A DNA stretch of 5,046 nucleotides, from assembly GCA_964589855.1 (NCBI GenBank), contig CAZPVB010000238.1, positions 1-5,046 of the forward strand, written 5' to 3'. The stretch is from SKVR01 sp964589855. Its GTDB lineage: Bacteria; Bacteroidota; Bacteroidia; Bacteroidales; UBA7960. The position numbers and the translations under genes were made by a program. Below are positions 1 through 5,046 of the stretch, one piece after another (the first letter of the stretch is position 1; every line of letters starts with the position of its first letter). The notes beneath the pieces were generated by a model. The model was not told the origin of the DNA. It did no database searches and saw only the letters and a program-made list of their open reading frames with translations.

Positions 1-1106
1 TGTCGGCCATGAGCGGAAACGCAATGGTGGGAACTGCTGCACGGGTAACTCGTGCACTGGAAAGCGGAGTAAGGGATAATCCCATTTTTATGATAAACCT
101 GCAAACAGGCGATATTCAATGGGAAAACAAATTCAAAACCAATGGCAGTAAAAAGGTATTGCTCCACAAAAACAAACTTTTGCTTACGGGACTGGTCACT
201 TATGCTTTCGATATCGGAGACGGGTCGGTTGTGTGGCAAAATGTAGACGATGAAATTCTGAAGGATGAACTTTTCAAGTCTGTGATTGCTGAGTTCACCG
301 GGTTTGACTTCTCTGCCGCTGGATTATCTAAACCCGGTGACCTGATCATTGACAATACAATATTTGTTGTTTTTCCTGAGCAGTTGGATCCTGCCGGCAG
401 GCAAAACGAAATCAGTCTCAGACGATACGATATTGATACCGGAGAAATGATATGGCAATCAGAGCCAGAAAAAGTTACCGTGAGAGACTTTTTCCTTGAA
501 CAGGGTCGATTGTTCATCATAACCGACGGAAGGTTCTCGTCATCCTCTAATCTGATGGCTTACGATCCATACGAAGGTGAAAAACTATATGATATCAGTA
601 CCCGGAACCCTTTTTACAAGTTGGTTTTTGGATCAGAAAAAATCTATCAAATGGATATCTACGACAAACTGTTTTCTTATGATATCAATAATGGTGAACT
701 GGCAGATATAGAAACCTTGCGCGGAAAAGTAAGAGACATCATCGACCTGGGCGATCAACTCTGGGTGGTTTATGCTACTGGTGGTTACAGTGCAATTATA
801 GCCCTGCATGATAAGAATACTTTTCGACTTACCGATCAGGTGGAAGTGCCCTTTTACAACAGAGATCATGTAACGATAGATGACAGGTTTTTCATTAATT
901 ACCAGTCGGAAGCCTTTAAAGGTATTCTGCGACTGGATTTGGAAAACATGCAGTTGCTGGGGCATACCAGTGCTCAGGCACGTTGGAAAAAGACAAAAGA
1001 CAATCGCAATGTGACCCTCGATCCCTATCATTTCTTCATGGATAACGCCGGAAACTATATTTACAAGATCGAAAAAGGCGAACTGACACGCTACCGGACG
1101 GAGTAG
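1..1106 (+). CDS. PQQ-like beta-propeller repeat protein, C-terminal part (5' end outside window)
   Basis: The reading frame is already open at the window edge (codons from position 3) and ends at TAG 1104-1106. The first in-window ATG at 9 is probably internal: no signal peptide or start context precedes it, and the protein begins inside a propeller blade. Counting from that Met (365 residues), blade-like motifs of the form hydrophobic-D-x-x-x-G-x-x-x-W recur: INLQTGDIQWEN (29-40), AFDIGDGSVVWQN (66-78), RYDIDTGEMIWQS (139-151), AYDPYEGEKLYD (184-195) and SYDINNGELADI (223-234), with weaker copies near 265 and 308. This spacing is typical of PQQ-like or BamB-like propellers, which in Bacteroidota are often exported scaffold or binding proteins. 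Nothing visible shows that this one binds PQQ or has enzyme activity. The last two blades have lost the Gly/Trp signature. The fold call is fairly sure; the function is unknown. No strong terminator follows. Confidence 0.75.
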   Translation, partial: SAMSGNAMVGTAARVTRALESGVRDNPIFMINLQTGDIQWENKFKTNGSKKVLLHKNKLLLTGLVTYAFDIGDGSVVWQNVDDEILKDELFKSVIAEFTGFDFSAAGLSKPGDLIIDNTIFVVFPEQLDPAGRQNEISLRRYDIDTGEMIWQSEPEKVTVRDFFLEQGRLFIITDGRFSSSSNLMAYDPYEGEKLYDISTRNPFYKLVFGSEKIYQMDIYDKLFSYDINNGELADIETLRGKVRDIIDLGDQLWVVYATGGYSAIIALHDKNTFRLTDQVEVPFYNRDHVTIDDRFFINYQSEAFKGILRLDLENMQLLGHTSAQARWKKTKDNRNVTLDPYHFFMDNAGNYIYKIEKGELTRYRTE

Positions 1107-1668
1107 GTCTTATGTCTTCTCATATCTTTATTCCTTTTTCGTAACAAGATAAATGTTCTGATTTTCCAAATCAGCAGATAAACCGAACCCTGAAAACACC
1201 ATTGCCAGTAAGACAGATGATTATGACAAGGGGGATTGGGGACATTAATTATTGTGGGTGGTGGAGGGTGATTGGTATGGAAATTTATTCATAAATCAGG
1301 GACCTGGTGCTGGCATTTTGGTTTTTCTTATCAAAAAGCTCCCTTCGTAAAAAAACTAATCCTTCCAAAGTAAAAAAGGTGCAATTGAGTTTTTATCTTC
1401 CTTTTGTTGGGATTATGCAAAAAACGAATTAAAAATAGGTATTAGACGTCAATTAATCTTATGTGAACCCCAATTCCCATATTCATTTCCCAATCCTATG
1501 AACTAAATCCCTTCTCCACACGTTTTATTATCGTTTGTCAGTCGGCAATCAATGTTTTTTGTCTTTATTTCTTTATTTTGAATTAAACTGATGCGGAAAA
1601 CCTGATGCCAGCGGATAAAAAACAAACATAACCATTCGATAAACGATATTTAACACATTATACAATCA
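1107..1668. other. 562-bp intergenic region without a convincing gene
   Basis: No ORF with protein-like composition was found on either strand; the longest forward ATG frame I checked (from about 1218) is about 25 codons. Three things stand out. A 7-bp perfect hairpin, CTGATTT-TCC-AAATCAG, lies at 1158-1174 but lacks a following T-run. A G-rich island lies at 1230-1268 in otherwise AT-rich DNA. The heptamer CTGATGC is repeated directly at 1588-1594 and 1602-1608. A 7-base near match to the Bacteroidota -7 element (TATTTTG, 1574-1580, one base short of TAnnTTTG) lies about 90 bp before the next start and could belong to its promoter, but it has no good -33 partner. The region may hold the 5' leader of the DUF1360 gene or a decayed sequence. 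Confidence 0.6.
1158..1174. repeat. short perfect inverted repeat (7-bp stem, 3-nt loop)
   Basis: The arms CTGATTT and AAATCAG flank TCC, about 50 bp after the stop codon of the propeller gene. It could form an RNA hairpin there, but no T-run follows on the plus strand and the stem is AT-rich, so I do not call it a rho-independent terminator. Confidence 0.4.
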
Positions 1669-2115
1669 ATGAGTACTTCTAAAGAAAACGCCTGGAATTT
1701 TACCAGTTTATTTTTATTTTTCGGTTTGGTACTGCTTACGGGGTATGGTATGGAGATGAATGATCTGGACATTAGGGAGATAACTCTTACCGACCTGATC
1801 ATTTTAATGCTTGCTGTTTACAGGGTTACGCGTGTGGTGGTTTTTGAAAAAATATTCAAATTTTTCAGGGACTTTGTGAAAAACAACAGCGGATCGTACG
1901 TCATGCGTACGCTGTGCTCTATCATTACCTGTCCCTGGTGTGCTGGCGTTTGGATATCGCTGGTCATGGTAATATTCTTTTATTTTATCCCTTTTGGACA
2001 GTTACTTGTTTACATTATGGCCATATCTGGTGTAGCTTCTTTTCTTGTGTTGCTCTCTAATTCCCTGAATCTGGATATCAAGAAAAAACAAAAGGATAAC
2101 AGAAAAGAGGAATAG
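1669..2115 (+). CDS. DUF1360 family small membrane protein
   Basis: This 148-residue protein has about four hydrophobic segments: roughly 11-28, 40-58, 93-109 and 112-133. It ends in a charged tail (138-148, rich in K, D, E and R) that is probably cytosolic. The family call rests on two blocks typical of DUF1360 proteins: a helix ending in YRVTR (51-55) followed by an amphipathic stretch, and the ITCPWCAGVWISL block (86-98) leading into the third membrane segment. Family members are poorly characterised and no biochemical role can be assigned. The CPWC at 88-91 resembles a CxxC metal or redox pair, but it sits at a membrane boundary and no thioredoxin fold is visible. The ATG at 1669 follows an A/T-rich leader without a Shine-Dalgarno, as is usual in Bacteroidota. 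The long gaps on both sides (562 and 276 bp) suggest a single-gene unit. Confidence 0.8.
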   Translation: MSTSKENAWNFTSLFLFFGLVLLTGYGMEMNDLDIREITLTDLIILMLAVYRVTRVVVFEKIFKFFRDFVKNNSGSYVMRTLCSIITCPWCAGVWISLVMVIFFYFIPFGQLLVYIMAISGVASFLVLLSNSLNLDIKKKQKDNRKEE

Positions 2116-2350
2116 TACCTCCACTTTGCTTTTTCAATGATCAGTGGTATATATTTACCTCTTCGGTTCGCGAAAAATAATCCACTAAGGTTTATCAACT
2201 GACGGTTAAATTCAAATGATGATATCGATCTAACTTACTGAAAGACTATCATATCTTTACCACCCTCTTTTTTGGGAAAAAAGTTAAAAAAAACAGATAA
2301 AATACATCATGTCAACTTTATTTTTAAATGTATTATAAAAGGTTGTAAAT

Positions 2351-2358
2351 TAGCTTTA
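2351..2358 (+). promoter_or_regulatory. possible -7 element for the epimerase gene (weak)
   Basis: TAGCTTTA matches the Bacteroidota -7 consensus TAnnTTTG at 7 of 8 positions and would start transcription about 28 bases before the ATG at 2392. A -33 partner is poor: only AATG at 2327-2330, 20 bases upstream. A second 7-of-8 match, TATCTTTA, lies at 2252-2259 and is an equal alternative. The call is tentative. Confidence 0.25.
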
Positions 2359-2391
2359 TCAATCAACTCATCCAAACCTAAAACAGATAAT

Positions 2392-3282
2392 ATGAAAACG
2401 ATTACAGAAAAAAGTTTACAAAAAGTATTACTTCTTGCCTTATTCCCGGTTTTTTTATTTTCTTGCGGACAATCCTCCCAAAATGAAAATTTTTTATCTG
2501 AAATTGGCATTTGTACCTCTGTTGACAATCACGCCAAAATGAATGAACATGGTTATACTTTTATTGAAGAAGGATTATTGAGATTTTTGAAACCCCTTGA
2601 ACCCCACGAAAGTTTTCTTCCCAACTTTGAAAAAGCACAAAACGCTGAAATCCCGGTTTATGCTACCAATCTTTTTTTACCCGGTCATTTAAAGGCAGTG
2701 GGAGAAGAACCCATGCACGATCAGATTATAGCATACGCAGATACGGCATTCCGCAGGGCTGAGATGATAGGGATTAAAAGAGTAGTTTTTGGAAGTAGTG
2801 GTTCCAGAAGGATACCCGAAGGTTTTGACAGAGACCTTGCAAGAGGTCAATTTATTGATCTGCTAAAAAAATTGGGACCGGTAGCACAAAAATATGATGT
2901 TGTTATAATCATAGAACCGCTTAATTCCCGAGAGGTTAACTTTATCAATACTTCGCTGGAAGGTCTTTCTATTGTAAAAGAAACAAATCATCCCAACATT
3001 CAGCTGCTGGTAGACATTTTCCATATGATGAGAGAAAATGAACCTCCCTCCAATATTCTGGAAGCCGAGGGATATATAAAGCATGTACATGTTGCTGAAT
3101 TTGAAAATCGTACAGCACCGGGTACTGCTGGTGATGATTTCACACCCTATCTGAAAGCTTTATTGGATATAGATTATCAGGGAGCAATTTCCATTGAAGG
3201 AAGATGGGATGATTTTGATGCTCAGTTACCTGTAGCCATCGCCACCCTAAAAGAGCAGATTCAGAGGGTTAAAGAGATGTAA
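2392..3282 (+). CDS. Exported lipoprotein TIM-barrel sugar isomerase/epimerase
   Basis: The frame could be opened at a TTG at 2272, but those 40 extra codons are AT-driven and not protein-like. The ATG at 2392 begins a clear lipoprotein signal: basic start, hydrophobic run 12-23, lipobox LFSC with Cys25. That gives 296 residues, about 272 mature, matching the xylose-isomerase-like TIM-barrel family (AP endonuclease 2 superfamily). Residues line up with D-tagatose/D-psicose 3-epimerases: metal ligands Glu175 (IIEPLN), Asp208 (LLVDIFHM), His233 (KHVHVAE) and Glu269 (ISIEGRW), with probable substrate contacts Glu181, His211 and Arg240. The active site therefore looks intact, and ketose epimerase or aldose-ketose isomerase activity is likely. 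The sugar is not deducible. The lipid anchor puts it in the periplasm or at a membrane surface, not with cytosolic sugar-phosphate enzymes. It converges on the LacI-family gene, with a shared terminator between them. Confidence 0.85.
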   Translation: MKTITEKSLQKVLLLALFPVFLFSCGQSSQNENFLSEIGICTSVDNHAKMNEHGYTFIEEGLLRFLKPLEPHESFLPNFEKAQNAEIPVYATNLFLPGHLKAVGEEPMHDQIIAYADTAFRRAEMIGIKRVVFGSSGSRRIPEGFDRDLARGQFIDLLKKLGPVAQKYDVVIIIEPLNSREVNFINTSLEGLSIVKETNHPNIQLLVDIFHMMRENEPPSNILEAEGYIKHVHVAEFENRTAPGTAGDDFTPYLKALLDIDYQGAISIEGRWDDFDAQLPVAIATLKEQIQRVKEM

Positions 3283-3371
3283 AACCTGTCTTTAGAATTA
3301 TTTCGAGGTGTTTTTATAAAAAACTGCACAATGGAAAAGCAGGACTTATAAATAAAATGTAAAATTGATGC

Positions 3372-3408
3372 AAAAGGGTATATTGAAAAATATATACTCC
3401 TTTTTTTT
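3372..3408. terminator. Rho-independent terminator between convergent genes, probably bidirectional
   Basis: The arm AAAAGG-GTATAT (3372-3383) pairs with ATATAC-(T)-CCTTTT (3392-3404), leaving one bulged T at 3398 and an 8-nt loop. A run of eight T follows on the plus strand (3401-3408), giving a good terminator for the epimerase gene, 90 bp after its stop. On the minus strand the same stem ends in CCTTTT, a shorter U-tract, and lies about 57 bp beyond the LacI-family stop, so it can plausibly end that transcript too. Confidence 0.8.
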
Positions 3409-3460
3409 ATAGATGTCAGGATAGAAATTGGGTTGCGTGAGACACAGCAGAAGGATGATC

Positions 3461-4543
3461 TTAAAATGCTTTCTTCAGGATGATTTCAATCTCTTCATCG
3501 CTGTGTTCCTTTGTAAGTGTTAAGCGCGAGGATGACTGCCGGACGATTAGAGTAGGATCAAGTTTCACGATCTGGGGTTCTGTTGATTTATTCTTCTTCT
3601 CCATTACATCGATGAGCAGGCGTGCTGCTTTCTGACCCATCACTATAGGGTGCTGTTCTACTGAGGTTATAGATGGGCCATAAAGATCATCAAAGGGTTC
3701 GTTGGCAAAACCTGTTAAACCCAATTGTTTGGGTATTTCAATGCCATGTTTTTTGCAATAAACAATCGCTCCCAGAATGGCATAATCACTGGAGGAGAAT
3801 ATTGCATCTGGCGGATTTTTCATTTCATGAATTTTTTTCAGGGTTTTGTATCCTGTTTCCTGCACTACCGTGTCATGGAAAATGATTTCTTCATCTATTT
3901 CAAATCCATTTTCCTTCAACGCCTCGAGATATCCCAGCGTCCTATGCCTGTAAATATTATGGTGTTGTGGCCCGGCGAAATGCGCTATTCTTTTATAACC
4001 ATTACGGATCAGGTGCTCAACAGATTCATACGCTCCTTTATAATCATCAACCACTACTTTGTGCACATTTAGTGATTCCAGAACCTTGTCGAAAAAAACA
4101 AGGGGTAAACCCTTGTCCAGTAGGGATTTAAAATGATCTCCATCATGTGTTTCAATACTTATGGAGGCAATCAGTCCATCAACTTTTCCGTGCAACAGGC
4201 TTTTTACCAGTTTCATCTCTTTTTGCAAAGAGTCGAAGGATTGGCAAATCATAACATTATAATTCTCTACGGAACAAATTTCATCAATTCCTCTTAAAAC
4301 TCTGGCAAAAAAATTCATGTCAACACGGGGCACAAGCACTCCAATAGTTCGGTTGCTTCCCATTCGTAAACTCGATGCCCGGAAATCGGGTTGGTAATCA
4401 TGTTCTAAGGCAAATTTTTTAACCCTTTCACACATTTCTGCACTGATGCGGGGGTGATCTTTTAAAGCCCGGGATACAGTGGATATGCTGGTGTTTAATT
4501 CCCTGGCGATGTCCTGAATGGTGTACTTTTTCTTTCTGCTCAT
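3461..4543 (-). CDS. LacI-family transcriptional regulator
   Basis: This is a full-length 360-residue regulator. The N-terminal helix-turn-helix at about 8-27 (TIQDIARELNTSISTVSRAL) has the family's TVSRAL recognition helix; Ile20, Ser21 and Arg25 correspond to Tyr17, Gln18 and Arg22 of E. coli LacI. The hinge helix around 54-62 carries Leu59, the expected minor-groove leucine. A periplasmic-binding-protein-like effector domain runs from about 65 (RTIGVLVPRVD) to about 340, with the family blocks VDGLI (121-125), NGYKRIAHFAG (181-191), PDAIFSSSDYAILGA (245-259) and a late LTGFANEPF (276-284). Family members bind a sugar or sugar derivative there and change DNA affinity; the ligand is unknown. 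The start at 4541-4543 is the only one that keeps the whole DNA-binding domain. A promoter and a perfect palindrome lie upstream, suggesting autoregulation. The ends of the epimerase and oxidoreductase genes nearby suggest carbohydrate-use targets. Confidence 0.93.
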   Translation of the reverse strand: MSRKKKYTIQDIARELNTSISTVSRALKDHPRISAEMCERVKKFALEHDYQPDFRASSLRMGSNRTIGVLVPRVDMNFFARVLRGIDEICSVENYNVMICQSFDSLQKEMKLVKSLLHGKVDGLIASISIETHDGDHFKSLLDKGLPLVFFDKVLESLNVHKVVVDDYKGAYESVEHLIRNGYKRIAHFAGPQHHNIYRHRTLGYLEALKENGFEIDEEIIFHDTVVQETGYKTLKKIHEMKNPPDAIFSSSDYAILGAIVYCKKHGIEIPKQLGLTGFANEPFDDLYGPSITSVEQHPIVMGQKAARLLIDVMEKKNKSTEPQIVKLDPTLIVRQSSSRLTLTKEHSDEEIEIILKKAF

Positions 4544-4668
4544 TTTTTTAATCTTTCCTCAACATCGCTATTAAAAACGATTCAATCTTTTTATGAATTA
4601 ATTACAATTGACAGAGTCATATTTTTTACTTGTCCTTATGAAAAACGCTGGTTACTCTTGCAAAATGA

Positions 4669-4701
4669 CAAAGTTAATGATTTTATGCAAAGGTTTGCAT
4701 A
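4669..4701 (-). promoter_or_regulatory. Bacteroidota-type promoter of the LacI-family gene
   Basis: On the minus strand TAACTTTG (4676-4669) matches the -7 consensus TAnnTTTG at every fixed position. The -33 box would be TATG (4701-4698), 3 of 4 to TTTG, with a 21-nt spacer within the accepted range. Transcription would begin near 4662, giving a leader of about 120 nt. The -33 box and most of the spacer lie inside the palindromic operator. Confidence 0.55.
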
Positions 4702-4704
4702 AAA
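4681..4704. promoter_or_regulatory. 24-bp palindromic operator, probably for the LacI-family regulator
   Basis: Two perfect 11-bp arms, TTTTATGCAAA and TTTGCATAAAA, flank a GG centre. The core TGCAAA-GG-TTTGCA resembles LacI-family operators such as the common TGCAAACGTTTGCA form, except that the usual CG centre is GG. It sits 138 bp before the regulator's start codon and overlaps the -33 region and spacer of its promoter, so bound repressor would block RNA polymerase. That this regulator is the binder is inferred from position and motif style. Confidence 0.75.
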
Positions 4705-4742
4705 AAAGGTGTTAAAACTATCCTGCAAATTTCTCCGGATAA

Positions 4743-4762
4743 GTATGCAATACTTTGTTATT
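4743..4762. promoter_or_regulatory. possible degenerate second operator
   Basis: The left half TATGCAA (4744-4750) is identical to the upstream operator's arm, and TTTG (4754-4757) keeps part of the right arm; about 11 of 20 core positions match. Its centre lies about 60 bp, close to six helical turns, from that of the perfect palindrome, a spacing that could allow cooperative or looped binding. The right arm is poor, so this is tentative. Confidence 0.25.
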
Positions 4763-4921
4763 TTTTATTGAACCGAGCCAAGACAAAAATTTTGACACAC
4801 ACGCGGAAGATTATAATGCGCAGCATGGCTAAAACACAAAACCGGTATTTTTGCGAGCTCCATCTGACCTGCTTAATAAAATTATAAACATATAATTATA
4901 TGAAAATATTCTTTGATCATC

Positions 4922-5046
4922 CTATTCTAAACGCTGCTTGTCTCTCAGCAGAAGTGGTTGCAGATCATCATAATCAATATCTTGTAATTTCTTTTGCTGA
5001 TCAATGGCAAGAGCGGCTGCCGTAGCGGCTGACTGGCCCAAAACCA
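4922..5046 (-). CDS. FAD-dependent oxidoreductase, C-terminal end only (5' part outside window)
   Basis: Reading the minus strand from the right edge gives 40 codons ending in TAG (4924-4922). The peptide begins VLGQSAATAAALAIDQQKKL and ends in LLLRDKQRLE. The GQSAATAAALA block followed by a stretch of the type D-I-D-Y-x-x-L-Q-x-x-L-L-x-D-x-Q-x-L is typical of the extreme C-terminus of the FAD-dependent oxidoreductase family (FAD_oxidored type) often found in Bacteroidota and Planctomycetota sugar-utilisation loci. The Gly/Ala-rich helix normally closes the FAD-binding domain. The Rossmann motif and active site lie outside the window, so substrate and full domain content cannot be judged. It is on the same strand as the LacI-family gene and upstream of it, but 378 bp and a separate promoter lie between them. 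Confidence 0.65.
   Translation of the reverse strand, partial: VLGQSAATAAALAIDQQKKLQDIDYDDLQPLLLRDKQRLE

Larger units (their letters stand above)
4544..4921. other. 378-bp regulatory intergenic region upstream of the LacI-family gene
   Basis: No coding frame of note is present. The left part is the roughly 120-nt A/T-rich leader of the regulator. Positions 4659-4762 hold the promoter, the 24-bp palindrome and several TGCAA(A) half-sites. The right part, about 4770-4921, follows the oxidoreductase stop and contains the AT-only palindrome CATATAATTATATG (4889-4902). On the minus strand that palindrome is followed by a T-rich stretch, so it may be a weak transcription end, but a GC-containing stem is lacking. 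Confidence 0.6.

Noticed and set aside
1238..1258. GGGGACATTAATTATTGTGGG as a possible REP-like palindrome
   Set aside because: The arms do not pair properly (GGGGACA would need TGTCCCC), and no second copy is seen in the window.
1413..1421. TTATGCAAA, identical to one arm of the operator
   Set aside because: There is no matching right arm (AAACGAATTA follows), and it lies far from the regulator; a 9-base AT-rich match can occur by chance.
2264..2284. T-run/A-run inverted repeat around GGG upstream of the epimerase
   Set aside because: The stem is almost only A-T and is not placed after a gene end with a T-run in the right position, so it is not a convincing terminator.
2272..2391. A 40-codon N-terminal extension of the epimerase from a TTG start
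   Set aside because: The extension is AT-driven and would bury a clear lipoprotein signal peptide that starts at the ATG at 2392.
3673..4072. Plus-strand open frames of 70 and 115 codons inside the regulator gene
   Set aside because: They are antisense shadows of the LacI-family gene, with compositions unlike real proteins and no start signals.
4889..4902. Perfect 14-bp palindrome CATATAATTATATG after the oxidoreductase stop
   Set aside because: It is purely AT in the core with no loop or GC stem; noted in the intergenic entry but too weak to call a terminator or an operator.

Overview
The window looks like chromosomal DNA from a member of the Bacteroidota. It is AT-rich, has no recognisable Shine-Dalgarno sites, and starts genes behind A/T-rich leaders. 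It has one good TAnnTTTG-type -7 element, which is the promoter signature of this phylum, and gene types common there: a lipoprotein-anchored sugar epimerase, a LacI-family regulator and an FAD-dependent oxidoreductase. No RNA gene, insertion sequence, CRISPR array or phage feature was seen.

Layout, left to right. Positions 1-1106 (+) hold the C-terminal part of a PQQ-like beta-propeller protein whose start lies outside the window. A 562-bp gap without a convincing gene follows. It contains a G-rich island at 1230-1268, a short hairpin and a 7-bp direct repeat. Positions 1669-2115 (+) encode a small DUF1360-type membrane protein with a CPWC motif. Positions 2392-3282 (+) encode a lipoprotein with a TIM-barrel sugar isomerase/epimerase domain that keeps the expected metal and substrate residues. 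A strong, probably bidirectional, terminator at 3372-3408 separates it from the convergent LacI-family regulator at 3461-4543 (-). A 378-bp gap upstream of the regulator carries its likely promoter (TAACTTTG) and a perfect 24-bp palindrome that overlaps the -33 region, which suggests autoregulation. At the right edge, 4922-5046 (-) is the last 40 residues of what looks like an FAD-dependent oxidoreductase.

The epimerase, LacI regulator and oxidoreductase together suggest the edge of a carbohydrate-catabolism locus, with the regulator controlling itself and perhaps neighbouring genes. The substrate cannot be read from this window. The propeller protein and the DUF1360 protein have no evident link to that locus. 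I did not find a clearly new biological system. The most useful leads are the operator/promoter arrangement and the exported epimerase.
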